From Actinocorallia herbida (lineage in GTDB: Bacteria; Actinomycetota; Actinomycetes; Streptosporangiales; Streptosporangiaceae), in assembly GCF_003751225.1 (NCBI RefSeq), contig NZ_RJKE01000001.1:5952001-6016000 (forward strand): a DNA stretch of 64,000 bases, given 5' to 3'. Positions 53,825 through 62,797 of the stretch are shown here, one piece after another. A program made the translations under genes and the position numbers. Below the pieces are notes generated by a model. The model was not told the origin of the DNA and made no database searches. It was given only the letters and a program-made list of their open reading frames with translations. How positions within the stretch are numbered: position 1 is the first letter of the stretch; each line of letters begins with the position of its first letter.

Positions 53825-55207
53825 ATGGCGGCGGTGGGCATGCGTCCCGAGACGCTCGCGGCCCGGCTCGCCCGCCTGATCGAGAACGAGGTCATCGCCC
53901 TGGGCTGGCCCGTCGGGCGCAACCTGGGCGCCGAACCCCACCTCCAGGACCGGTTCGGGGTGAGCCGGTCCGTGCTGCGCGAGGCCGTGCGACTGGTGGA
54001 GCACCACCAAGTCGCGGCGATGCGCAGAGGACCGGGAGGCGGCCTCTTCGTCACGGCCCCCGAGACCAGCGCGCCCACCCGGGCCGCGCTCATCTACCTG
54101 GGACACGTGGGCACCACGATCGAGCAGGTGGTGCACACCCGTCTGCTGCTGGAGCCGCACGCGGCCGCTCTCGCCGCGGCACGGCTCACCGAGGACGGGG
54201 TAACGCGACTCCGCGCTGCGGCCCACGACGACAACACCGCCGAGCGGTGGTCGGATCCGATTCACACGCTGCTCGGCGAGCTGTCCGGGAATCCCGCACT
54301 CCGGCTGTTCATCGACATCCTCATCCGGCTCAACTCCAGGTACACCGTGCCGAGCGGACCTGTGGCCGAGGCTGCCATCGAAACGGCGCGGCTGGACCAC
54401 GGCCAGATCGTCGACGCGGTGATCGCGGGCGACTCCAGCCTCGCGGAGATTCATCTGACCGCCCACCTGGCCAAGGTAGAGGAGTGGCTCGGCCGTACCG
54501 AGGCCGTCTGGCCCATGGAGATCGAACCTCCGCCCGAGGGCAAGCGCGCGGAGGTGCTCGCCGACCAGATGGGCCGCGAGATCTCCGACGGTGCTCTGCC
54601 CGCCGGAACCGTCCTGGGGTCCGAGGCCGGCCTGCTGGAGCGCTACGGCGCCAGCCGTGCGGTGTTCCGCGAGGCGGTCCGGCTGCTGGAGTACCATTCG
54701 GTCGCCCGGACGCGCAGAGGCCCCGGCGGCGGACTCGTCGTCGCCGAACCAGACCCCGGGGCGACCGTGGAGACCATGGCGCTGTACCTCGACTACCAGG
54801 GCGTCACCGGTGAGGACCTGCGGGTGGTGCGGGACGCGATCGAACTCGGCGCGCTCCGGCTGGTCATGGCCCGACGCACCGACCCCGAGGTGGCCGGCCG
54901 GCTGCGCGCCGCGATCGCGCGTACGTCCGAGCCTGCGGCCGACGGCCGGAGCCCCGCCGACCTTTTCCACACCGAACTCACCGAACTCGCGGGCAACCCC
55001 GTCCTGACGCTCTTCCAGCGCATCCTCACTGAACTGTGGATCCGGCACAGCGCCGGGCAAATCCCCGCCCTCCCCGCCCAGGAGACCGCGGCCCAGGTCG
55101 CGCACATCCACGAACGCGTCCTCAGCGCGCTCCTCGACGGCGACGAGATCCTGGCCCGCCACCGCATGCGCCGCCACCTCGAAGCCCTCACCACCTGGTG
55201 GCATTAG
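53825..55207 (+). CDS. Tandem-duplicated GntR/FadR-family regulator
   Basis: A 460-residue protein, twice the family length. It consists of two consecutive GntR-FCD units: first helix-turn-helix about residues 10-75 (FGVSRSVLREAVRLVEHHQVAAMRRGPGGGLFV), first FCD about 85-230, second helix-turn-helix about 238-310 (YGASRAVFREAVRLLEYHSVARTRRGPGGGLVV), second FCD about 320-455. FadR/FCD proteins sense acyl-CoAs or organic acids as dimers; here one chain could bind as a pseudo-dimer. GAAGGGAG precedes ATG 53825. It is the likely regulator of the ABC importer operon downstream. Confidence 0.9.
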   Translation: MAAVGMRPETLAARLARLIENEVIALGWPVGRNLGAEPHLQDRFGVSRSVLREAVRLVEHHQVAAMRRGPGGGLFVTAPETSAPTRAALIYLGHVGTTIEQVVHTRLLLEPHAAALAAARLTEDGVTRLRAAAHDDNTAERWSDPIHTLLGELSGNPALRLFIDILIRLNSRYTVPSGPVAEAAIETARLDHGQIVDAVIAGDSSLAEIHLTAHLAKVEEWLGRTEAVWPMEIEPPPEGKRAEVLADQMGREISDGALPAGTVLGSEAGLLERYGASRAVFREAVRLLEYHSVARTRRGPGGGLVVAEPDPGATVETMALYLDYQGVTGEDLRVVRDAIELGALRLVMARRTDPEVAGRLRAAIARTSEPAADGRSPADLFHTELTELAGNPVLTLFQRILTELWIRHSAGQIPALPAQETAAQVAHIHERVLSALLDGDEILARHRMRRHLEALTTWWH

Positions 55208-55231
55208 TTCCTGTTCGGCGGCTTTCGCCGA

Positions 55232-55390
55232 TCAGTTGTAGGAGATCTTGTCGGCGCAGCCGACCACCCAGACGTCGGCGTTGCGCTGCTGGCCGCCCGA
55301 AGATGCCGTCGACCAGCAGGCCGTGGTGCTGCTTGAAGTGATCGACGCAATCACGGGTGCAGGTAATCGTCAGATGGCCCGAAGACCCCA
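55232..55390 (-). pseudogene. Possible peptidoglycan-binding-domain protein relic
   Basis: The minus strand reads HLTITCTRDCVDHFKQHHGLLVDGIFG and, after a frameshift, QQRNADVWVVGCADKISYN followed by a stop. The HHGLLVDGIFG stretch recalls the conserved GLxVDGIFGPxT of PG_binding_1 domains. The rest of the gene is not identifiable. The assignment is weak. Confidence 0.3.
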
Positions 55391-55656
55391 TCCGTGGCGC
55401 TGGGGAGGAGTTGCTCCGGTAGCCGGCGCTCCAGAGGTTCAGCCCCCTTCGAAGGCACGTGCTGGCTGTCGCGGCCAATCTCGCCGAAAGGACGTCCGAT
55501 GTCAACAACTGGCTGAACTGCACGAAGTCGAGCATCGACTTGTTCATGTGCGGCCGATACCGCGCCGATCACTGACCGCGGACCCCTCAGAACCGGCCCT
55601 CGGCACCCGCCCGTTCATTGACACAGCGGCGATGGAGCGTCTAATTTCACCTCAGC

Positions 55657-55673
55657 CAGTGAACCTAGTGTTC
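55657..55673. promoter_or_regulatory. GTGAACCTAGTGTTC element
   Basis: AGTGAACCTAGTGTTC contains the dyad GAAC-CTAGT-GTTC and the shared GTGAACCTAGT half-site. It lies 31 bp before the preferred start of the substrate-binding protein. Confidence 0.45.
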
Positions 55674-55703
55674 TAAGTCACATACGTGAAGGGTGCCACC
55701 CCC

Positions 55704-56945
55704 ATGCAGCACACCAGCTCCCTGCGCCGCTTCACCACCGGGGCCGTCGTCGCGGCCGTCCTTCTGGGCGCGACCGCCTGTGCCGAGGACGCCGCGAACG
55801 ACGTCGCCACCGACAACGCCGCCCTCTCCGAGGCGCCCGACGGGACCTTCGCCGGACGGAAGGCCGAAGGAACGCCGGTCAAGATCGGCATCATCAACGC
55901 CGAAGACGGGCCGGCGATCTCCCAGCCCGAAGGCCGGATCGCGGCGGAGGCCGCGATCGCCTACGCGAACGAGCACCTGGGCGGCATCAGCGGCCGTCCG
56001 ATCGAGGCCGTCATCTGCAAGAGCAAGGAGGACGCGACCTCGGCCGCCGGCTGCGCGAACCAGATGGTCGAGGCCGGTGTCGCCGGAGTCGTCGTCCTCA
56101 ACAGCGGCCAGGGCGACGCGATGGCGCCCATCATCACCAAAGCCGGAATCTCCTACACCGGATACAACGGCGCTGCGGGCTCGGAGTTGACGGGCGACCC
56201 GGCGTTCTTCTGGACCGGCGGCTTCCCCGGCATCCTCACCGGCATGGCCGGCTACGCCGCCAAGAACGGCTACAAGTCCTTCACCCTCTTCGTCACCGAC
56301 AACACCGCGGTCGTCGCGGGAGCCAAAGCCATGGGTGAGCCCGCCTTCAAGGCCGCTGGCGTCGACATCGCCGTCACGCCGATCCCGCTGGGCACTCCGG
56401 ACGCCACCTCCCAGGTGGCGGCCGGGCTCAAGGGTGAGCCCGGAGCCGTCGGCGTCGTCGGCGACGCCACCATGTGCACCTCGACCCTCAAGGGCCTCGG
56501 CACGGTCGGCTACCAGGGCGACAAGCTGCTGATCACGCCCTGCCTCGACTCGTCCACCGTCGAGGCGGCGGGCGACGTCATGGACGGCGCCAAGCTCATG
56601 ACCTCGACCGACGCCAGCGGCGACCACGCCGAGTCCAGGCTCTACCGCGCGGTCATGGCGAAGTACGCGCCCGGGCAGAAGACCGAAGGAGCGGCGCAGT
56701 CGGGCTTCCAGTCCATGTTCGGCTTCATCAGGGCGGTCGCCGGTCTGAAGGGCGAGCCCACCAAGGACGCCATCGCCGCGGCGCTCCGCACGGCGAAGGA
56801 CGTGCCGGTCCCCCTCGCGCACGGCGCCACGATGACCTGCGACGGCAAGGCGATCCCCGGCCTGCCTGCCCCTTGCGCGAACTTCGTCCTCGTCGGCGAC
56901 CTCGACGCCAAGGGCACGCCGTCGAACGTCGACCTGCTCGGCTGA
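55704..56945 (+). CDS. Branched-chain-amino-acid-type ABC substrate-binding lipoprotein
   Basis: A 413-residue type I periplasmic-binding protein (LivJ/LivK-like). A lipoprotein signal peptide ends in LLGATAC with acylated Cys 26. The mature part begins with KIGIINAEDGPAISQPEGRIAAEAAIAYANEHLGGI and contains GYNGAAGSEL and TGGFPGI. Such proteins bind amino acids, amides or aromatic and fatty acids; context favours a carboxylate. ATG 55704 has GAAGGG upstream; GTG 55686 is an alternative. Confidence 0.9.
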   Translation: MQHTSSLRRFTTGAVVAAVLLGATACAEDAANDVATDNAALSEAPDGTFAGRKAEGTPVKIGIINAEDGPAISQPEGRIAAEAAIAYANEHLGGISGRPIEAVICKSKEDATSAAGCANQMVEAGVAGVVVLNSGQGDAMAPIITKAGISYTGYNGAAGSELTGDPAFFWTGGFPGILTGMAGYAAKNGYKSFTLFVTDNTAVVAGAKAMGEPAFKAAGVDIAVTPIPLGTPDATSQVAAGLKGEPGAVGVVGDATMCTSTLKGLGTVGYQGDKLLITPCLDSSTVEAAGDVMDGAKLMTSTDASGDHAESRLYRAVMAKYAPGQKTEGAAQSGFQSMFGFIRAVAGLKGEPTKDAIAAALRTAKDVPVPLAHGATMTCDGKAIPGLPAPCANFVLVGDLDAKGTPSNVDLLG

Positions 56946-56988
56946 GCCCGATGCCCTGCGCACCTTCGAAGAGAAAGCGCCCATCTCT

Positions 56989-59739
56989 TTGACCGAACAC
57001 CTGGCCTTCCTGATCCTCGGTCTCGGCAGCGGCGCGGTCTACGCCGCGCTCGGCATGGCCCTCGTCGTCACCTACCGCAGCTCCGGCGTCGTCAACTTCG
57101 CCACCGGCGCGGTCGCCCTCTACGTCGCCTACACCTTCGCCTTCCTGCGCAAGGGCGAACTGCTCCTGCCCGTCCCCGGGCTCAAGCAGAGCTTGAGCCT
57201 GGGGGCGCCGCAGACCCTCCTGTTCTCCCTCGTCGTCTCCCTGGCTGTCGCGGCCATGCTGGGTCTGCTCCTTTACGGGCTGGTGTTCCGGCCGCTCCGC
57301 GCCGCCTCGCCCGTCGCCAAGGCGGTGGCCTCCATCGGCGTCATGCTGCTGGTGCAGGCGCTGCTCGCCCAGCGCGTCGGGACGAACCCGGTCTCCGTGC
57401 AGGAGATCCTGCCGGGATCGGTCTACACCTGGGGCGACGTCCGGGTGCCCGCCGACCGGCTCTGGTTCGCGGGCATCGTGATCGCGCTCGGCGTCGCCCT
57501 GACGCTCTCGGTCCGGTTCACGCGGTTCGGCCTGGCGACCCGGGCGGTCGCGGAGTCCGAGCGGGGCGCACTGGTCTCGGGCCTGTCCCCAGACCGGATC
57601 GCGGCGATGAACTGGGCAATGTCCTCGGTCGTCGCCGGACTGTCCGGCATTCTCATCGCGCCCATCGTCCCGCTGATCCCGCTGTCCTACACGCTCTTCA
57701 TCGTCCCCGCCCTGGCGGCGGCGCTGGCAGGCGGCTTCACCCGGCTCGGCCCGGCGATCCTCGCCGGGCTGGCCATCGGCATGCTCCAGTCCGAGGCGAC
57801 CTACCTTCAGGCCACCTGGGACTGGTTCCCCTCCGCGGGCACCGCCGAGCTGATCCCCCTGCTCGTCATCCTCATACTGCTCGTCCTGCGCGGTGACCGG
57901 CTTCCCCGGCGCGGCTCGCTCCTCCCGCCCTCGCTCGGCCGGGCACCGCGGCCACGCGGAGTGCTGCTGCCCCTTGCCGCGCTCGTACCCGCGGTCGTCC
58001 TGCTCATGGCGACCGATGGCTCGGTGCGCGCCGCGGTGATCACGAGCTTCGTCTTCGGCGTCCTCGGCCTGTCCCAGGTCGTCGTCACCGGTTACGCGGG
58101 CCAGGTCTCGCTGGCCCAGCTCGCCGTCGCCGGGGTGGCGGCGTTCTCCCTGACCCGGCTCACCACCGATGCCGGGCTGCCCTTCCCCGTCGCCCCGATC
58201 CTCGCGGCGCTGATCGCCACCGCCATCGGTGTCCTGGTCGGACTGCCCGCGCTGCGCCTGCGCGGCCTGCCGGTCGCCGTCGTCACTCTCGCGATGGCGG
58301 TGACCGTGGAGGCCGCCTGGTTCCGCAACGCCGACTTCAACGGGGGCCTGACCGGAGCGCCGATAGAACCCCCGTCACTTTTCGGGATGGAGCTCGGCAT
58401 CGGCGCGGGCGAGGGCTATCCCCGCATCGCCTTCGGACTGCTCTGCCTCGCGGTGCTGACCCTGGTCGCGCTCGGGACGGCGCGGCTGCGCACCAGCAGG
58501 CTCGGGGCATCGATGCTGGCGGTGCGGGCCAACGAGCGTTCGGCCGCGGCTGCGGGCATCGACGTGCGCCGCGTCAAGGTCGCGGCGTTCGCCATCGGCT
58601 CCTTCATCGCGGCGATCGGCGGCACGCTGATCGGCTACCAGCAGAACGTGGCGTCAGCCTCCTCGTTCACCGCGCTGGGCGGCATCGGCCTGTTCGCGAT
58701 GGTGTACCTGGCCGGCGTCTCCTCGGTGGCGGGCGGGATCACGGCGGGCCTCATCGCGTCGGGGGGCATCGTGTTCCTCGCCCTCGACCGCTGGATCGGA
58801 TTCGGCACCTACTTCGGGATCGTGATGGGCCTGCTGCTGGTCGTCACCGTGATCCGCAATCCCGAGGGCATCGTCGGCCCCCTCCACGACCTCGCCGCGA
58901 GGTTCCGGCAGCGGCCTTCCCCCGGACCCGCGGCGGAAGCGCAGGCCCTTGACCTCCAGACGGTGGAGCCCCCCGGCAACGCGGTGCTCACCGTCGGCTC
59001 CGTGGGGGTGCGGTACGGCGGGGTGGTCGCGCTGGAGGACGTGTCGTTCGAGGTCCGCGAAGGCGAGATCCTCGGGCTGATCGGCCCCAACGGCGCGGGC
59101 AAGACGACCCTGGTCGACGCCCTGTCCGGCTACGCCCGCTGCACCGGCTCGGTGTCGCTCGACGGCCGCGGGCTCGACGGGCTCCCCCCGCACCGGCGCA
59201 GCAGGGGCGGCCTGGGCCGCACCTTCCAGGGCATCGAGCTGTACGACGACCTCACCGTGCGGGAGAACGTCCTGGTCGGCACGGTCGCCGCAGTCTCCCG
59301 GGCCGGCGCCGGGAGGGCGCCGGAGCCCGACCTCGACCGGCTCTTCGGCACGCTGGAACTGACCGACGTGGCCGACCGCCCGGTCGCCGAACTCTCCCAG
59401 GGCCGCCGCCAGCTCGTCTCGGTCGCCCGCGCCCTCGCCGGGAGGCCGAAGGTCGTCCTGCTCGACGAACCAGCGGCCGGACTGGACTCGGCCGAGAGCC
59501 GATGGCTCGGGGAACGGCTCCGGGCAGCCCGGTCCGGCGGCGTCACCGTGGTGATGGTCGAGCACGACATGGGCCTCGTCCTCGACGTCTGCGACCGCGT
59601 CGTCGTACTCGACCTCGGCCGGGTCATCGCGGTCGGCACCCCCGAGGAGATCAAGGCCGACCCGGCCGTCGTCGCGGCCTACCTCGGCGGCGCCCACCCA
59701 CCGGAGCCCGCTGCCCAGACCGAGGAGGTCCCCTCATGA
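56989..59739 (+). CDS. Fused ABC importer: LivH permease, LivM permease and LivG ATPase
   Basis: A 916-residue chain combining three normally separate proteins. Residues about 1-300 are a LivH permease (LGLGSGAVYAALGMALVVTYRSSGVVNFATGA). Residues about 325-637 are a LivM permease (VVTGYAGQVSLAQLAVAGVAAF, LRLRGLPVAVVTLAMAVTVE). Residues about 663-905 are a LivG ATPase with Walker A GPNGAGKTT near 698, signature LSQGRRQLVSVARAL near 800 and Walker B VVLLDEPAAGLDS near 823. It would form the membrane pore and one ATPase of a solute importer. The TTG start is probable, 43 bp after the binding-protein gene; LivF overlaps its end. Confidence 0.92.
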   Translation: MTEHLAFLILGLGSGAVYAALGMALVVTYRSSGVVNFATGAVALYVAYTFAFLRKGELLLPVPGLKQSLSLGAPQTLLFSLVVSLAVAAMLGLLLYGLVFRPLRAASPVAKAVASIGVMLLVQALLAQRVGTNPVSVQEILPGSVYTWGDVRVPADRLWFAGIVIALGVALTLSVRFTRFGLATRAVAESERGALVSGLSPDRIAAMNWAMSSVVAGLSGILIAPIVPLIPLSYTLFIVPALAAALAGGFTRLGPAILAGLAIGMLQSEATYLQATWDWFPSAGTAELIPLLVILILLVLRGDRLPRRGSLLPPSLGRAPRPRGVLLPLAALVPAVVLLMATDGSVRAAVITSFVFGVLGLSQVVVTGYAGQVSLAQLAVAGVAAFSLTRLTTDAGLPFPVAPILAALIATAIGVLVGLPALRLRGLPVAVVTLAMAVTVEAAWFRNADFNGGLTGAPIEPPSLFGMELGIGAGEGYPRIAFGLLCLAVLTLVALGTARLRTSRLGASMLAVRANERSAAAAGIDVRRVKVAAFAIGSFIAAIGGTLIGYQQNVASASSFTALGGIGLFAMVYLAGVSSVAGGITAGLIASGGIVFLALDRWIGFGTYFGIVMGLLLVVTVIRNPEGIVGPLHDLAARFRQRPSPGPAAEAQALDLQTVEPPGNAVLTVGSVGVRYGGVVALEDVSFEVREGEILGLIGPNGAGKTTLVDALSGYARCTGSVSLDGRGLDGLPPHRRSRGGLGRTFQGIELYDDLTVRENVLVGTVAAVSRAGAGRAPEPDLDRLFGTLELTDVADRPVAELSQGRRQLVSVARALAGRPKVVLLDEPAAGLDSAESRWLGERLRAARSGGVTVVMVEHDMGLVLDVCDRVVVLDLGRVIAVGTPEEIKADPAVVAAYLGGAHPPEPAAQTEEVPS

Positions 59740-60461
59740 CCGCCGCCCGGCTGGAGGTGACCGGCCTGACCGCCGGGTACTCCCGCGCCCCCGTCATCCG
59801 GGGGATCGACCTGCGCCTCGGCGCAGGCGAGGTGCTGGCCCTGCTCGGCCCCAACGGGGCGGGCAAGAGCACGACGCTGCTCGCCCTCTCCGGTCTGCTC
59901 CGGCACGGGGAAGGCACCGTGCGCGTTGACGGGGCCGATCTGCCCTCCGGCAAGCCCAGGCAGGCCGCCCGGCAGGGCCTGGTCCTCGTGCCCGACGACC
60001 GATCGCTGTTCACCACGCTCACCGTCGCCGAGAACCTCCGCCTCGCAGCGGTCCGGCGCGGCAGGGTCGCCGACGTACTCGACCTCTTCCCTCGGCTTCG
60101 AGAGCGGCTCAAGGTCAACGCGGGAGCCCTGTCCGGCGGCGAGCAGCAGATGCTCGCCCTGGGCCGCGCGCTGGTCCAGGACCCCAAGGTGCTGCTCATC
60201 GACGAGCTGTCCATGGGGCTCGCACCGGTGATCGTCCAGGGCCTGCTGCCGGTGATCCGCCGGGTCGCCGACGAGACCGGCACCTCCGTCGTCCTGGTCG
60301 AGCAGCACGTCTCACTCGCGCTGCAGACCGCCGACACCGCCGTCGTCCTCGCGCACGGCGAGCAGGTCCTCAGCGGCGCGGCTGCTGACCTGATCGCGGA
60401 CCCCGAAAACCTCGAAGCGGCCTATCTCGGCGCGCCGGCCACCCCAGAAAGGGCATCATGA
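59736..60461 (+). CDS. livF: LivF-type ABC ATPase
   Basis: A 241-residue ATPase: Walker A LLGPNGAGKSTTLLALSGL, PDDRSLFTTLTVAENLRLA, signature LSGGEQQMLALGRAL and Walker B VLLIDELSMGLAPVIV are as in LivF. It pairs with the LivG domain of the fused protein to power import. ATGA overlap with the gene before it and with the aldehyde dehydrogenase after it indicates one transcript. Confidence 0.93.
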   Translation: MTAARLEVTGLTAGYSRAPVIRGIDLRLGAGEVLALLGPNGAGKSTTLLALSGLLRHGEGTVRVDGADLPSGKPRQAARQGLVLVPDDRSLFTTLTVAENLRLAAVRRGRVADVLDLFPRLRERLKVNAGALSGGEQQMLALGRALVQDPKVLLIDELSMGLAPVIVQGLLPVIRRVADETGTSVVLVEQHVSLALQTADTAVVLAHGEQVLSGAAADLIADPENLEAAYLGAPATPERAS

Positions 60462-61906
60462 CCGACCGCACCCCTCCCGCCGTTCACCTGCACATCGGCG
60501 GTGAGCGACTCGGCACCGGCGCAGGAGGCTTCCACGACCACATCGACCCTGCGACCGGCGCTGCCAATGCCCGCGTCCCGCTTGCCGGCGAGAAGGACGT
60601 CGAGAGCGCCGTCCAAGCCGCGCACGCGGCCTACGACGGCTGGCGGCGCGCCTCCCCCGCGCAGCGCCGCACCCACCTGCTGCGCCTGGCGGACCTCATC
60701 GACGGTCACTCCGCGGAGTTCGCCCGGCTCGGCGCCCTCGACAACGGCACATCCGTCACCGGCGGTGCGGCATTCCCGCCCCTGGCCTCGGAGTGGACCC
60801 GCTATTACGCGGGGTGGGCCGACAAGATGATCGGCGACGTCACCGGGAATCCCCTGCAGGACGGTGAGCTCGGGTACACCCTGGCCGAGCCGTACGGGGT
60901 CATCGCCGTCATCATCACCTGGAACGGGCCGCTGATCTCGCTGGCCATGAAGGTGCCCCCGGCGGTGGCCGCCGGGAACACGGTCGTGGTGAAGCCGAGC
61001 GAGCTGACGCCGTTCAGCGGCGAGCTGTTCATGGACCTCGTCGAGCGGGCGGGGTTCCCGCCCGGCGTCATCAACCTAATTCCCGGCGACGCCGCGGCGG
61101 GGCGGCACCTGGTCACGCACGAACTGGTCAAGAAGGTCAGCTTCACCGGCGGCCCGGCGACCGCGACGAAGATCCTTGAGGCGTGCGCGCCCACGATGAA
61201 GCCAGTCGTCCTGGAACTGGGCGGCAAGTCGGCCAACATCATCTTGGAGGACGCCGACCTGGAGGCCGCCTGCTTCCACGGCACGTTCATGTCCGTCGGC
61301 GCGCTGACCGGCCAGGGTTGCGCGTTGCCGACGCGGATGCTCGTCCACACGTCCGTCTACGACCAGGTGGTCGAGGGTGTGCGGAACCTCGCGGGCGCGA
61401 TCACGACCGGTGATCCGCTGGATCCCGGGACAGTTAACGGGCCGGTGGTCAACGAGGCGGCGGTCTCGCGGATCATGGGCATGATCGAGCGCGCCCAGGC
61501 CGACGGGGCGACGCTCGTGACCGGGGGCCGCAGGCTCGACCGGCCCGGATACTTCATCGAGCCGACCGTCTTCGCAGCCGTCGACCCCCGGTCCGAACTG
61601 GCGCAGAACGAGGTCTTCGGCCCCGTCCTCGCGATCACGCGCTTCCAGACCGACGAGGAAGCAATCGAGATCGCCAACGCGACGCGCTACGGGCTCTCGG
61701 CGTACATCCAGACCCGGGACCTCAAGCGGGCCACCCGCATCGCCGCGGAACTGGAGACCGGCGAGGTCCTCGTCAACGGGGCCATGAACCTCGCCGCGCA
61801 CCGGCCCTTCGGCGGGATCGGCATCAGCGGCGTCGGCAAGGAGGGCGGACGGGCCGGATTCGAGGAGTTCCTCCGCCTGAAGTCCATCGCCATCGGCCTG
61901 AACTGA
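60458..61906 (+). CDS. NAD(P)-dependent aldehyde dehydrogenase
   Basis: A 482-residue aldehyde dehydrogenase. IITWNGPLISLAMKVPPAVAAGNTVVVKPSELTP, VSFTGGPATATKIL, Glu in LELGGKSANIILEDAD and Cys in LTGQGCALPTRMLVH form the active site, and VFGPVLAI is the C-terminal motif. It is coupled to the importer ATPase, so it likely oxidises an aldehyde arising from the imported compound or its alcohol. The SDR 25 bp downstream may supply that aldehyde. Confidence 0.92.
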   Translation: MTDRTPPAVHLHIGGERLGTGAGGFHDHIDPATGAANARVPLAGEKDVESAVQAAHAAYDGWRRASPAQRRTHLLRLADLIDGHSAEFARLGALDNGTSVTGGAAFPPLASEWTRYYAGWADKMIGDVTGNPLQDGELGYTLAEPYGVIAVIITWNGPLISLAMKVPPAVAAGNTVVVKPSELTPFSGELFMDLVERAGFPPGVINLIPGDAAAGRHLVTHELVKKVSFTGGPATATKILEACAPTMKPVVLELGGKSANIILEDADLEAACFHGTFMSVGALTGQGCALPTRMLVHTSVYDQVVEGVRNLAGAITTGDPLDPGTVNGPVVNEAAVSRIMGMIERAQADGATLVTGGRRLDRPGYFIEPTVFAAVDPRSELAQNEVFGPVLAITRFQTDEEAIEIANATRYGLSAYIQTRDLKRATRIAAELETGEVLVNGAMNLAAHRPFGGIGISGVGKEGGRAGFEEFLRLKSIAIGLN

Positions 61907-61931
61907 CCTTTCGGCATCCGGGAGAAGAACC

Positions 61932-62747
61932 ATGAGCCCACTCGAAGGCCGCGTCGCCTTCATCACCGGGGCCGCCCGCGGCCAGGGCCGCGCCCACGCC
62001 GTCCGGCTGGCCCGCGAAGGCGCCGACATCATCGGCATCGACATCTGCGCGGACATCGAGACCTTCAACTACCCGTGCGCCTCACCGGAGGACCTGGAGG
62101 AGACCCGCCTCCTCGTCGAGCGCGAGGGCCGCACGATGATCGCCCGCAAGGCCGACGTCCGCGACGCAGAGGGCCTGCGCGCCGCGTTCGAGGACGGGTA
62201 CGCCCGGTTCGGGAGGGTCGACATCGTGCTGGCCAACGCAGGCATGATCCGCTTCGGCGACAGCCGCGACCCCGTCCGGGAATGGCAGGACACCATCGAC
62301 GTCCTGCTGACCGGCGCGTTCAATACCGTCCAGGCCTCCATCGGCCGAATGCGCGAGGGTGGCCGCGGCGGCTCGATCGTCCTCGTCAGCTCCAGCGCCG
62401 GCCTCAAGGGCACCGCGTCCGACGAGCCCAGCGCTCAGGCCTACACCGCCGCCAAACGCGGCCTCGTCGGCTACATGCAGGTCCTCGCCAACCAGTACGC
62501 CCCGGAATCCATCCGGGTCAACACGGTCCACCCGACCGGAGTCCTCTCCGGCATGACCATGAACCCGGCCATGGCGAAGATGGCCGCCGCGGCGGGCAGC
62601 AACGTCTCCCAGATGCAGAACGCCCTGCCGATCCAGATCCTCCAGCCCGAGGACATAGCCAACGCCGTCGCCTTCCTCGTCTCCGACGAGGCCCACTACA
62701 TCACCGGCACCCAATGGGCCCTTGACGCGGGCTTCTCCGTCCGCTGA
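61932..62747 (+). CDS. SDR of the mycofactocin-coupled type
   Basis: A 271-residue SDR. RVAFITGAARGQGRAHAVRLAREGADIIGIDIC, an extended loop before VEREGRTMIARKADVRDAEGLRAAFEDG, VLANAGMIRFG and AYTAAKRGLVGYMQVLANQYAP match the family of SDRs that keep a bound NAD(H) recycled by mycofactocin (TIGR03971-like). It would oxidise an alcohol. Mycofactocin biosynthesis genes are not in this window. It ends at a strong terminator. Confidence 0.88.
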   Translation: MSPLEGRVAFITGAARGQGRAHAVRLAREGADIIGIDICADIETFNYPCASPEDLEETRLLVEREGRTMIARKADVRDAEGLRAAFEDGYARFGRVDIVLANAGMIRFGDSRDPVREWQDTIDVLLTGAFNTVQASIGRMREGGRGGSIVLVSSSAGLKGTASDEPSAQAYTAAKRGLVGYMQVLANQYAPESIRVNTVHPTGVLSGMTMNPAMAKMAAAAGSNVSQMQNALPIQILQPEDIANAVAFLVSDEAHYITGTQWALDAGFSVR

Positions 62748-62751
62748 GACA

Positions 62752-62785
62752 GTCGGGCGCCGGGGCCACAGATCCGGCGCCCGAC
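62752..62785. terminator. Bidirectional terminator hairpin
   Basis: GTCGGGCGCCGG and its exact complement form a 12-bp stem around a 10-nt loop, between the convergent SDR and enoyl-CoA hydratase genes. Confidence 0.85.
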
Positions 62786-62797
62786 CTCACCGATCTT

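Larger units (their letters stand above)
55208..55703. other. Intergenic region with a relic and the importer promoter
   Basis: No intact gene is seen. The left part contains a decayed minus-strand fragment (described separately). The right end holds the promoter of the importer operon with the GTGAACCTAGT element. Confidence 0.5.
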
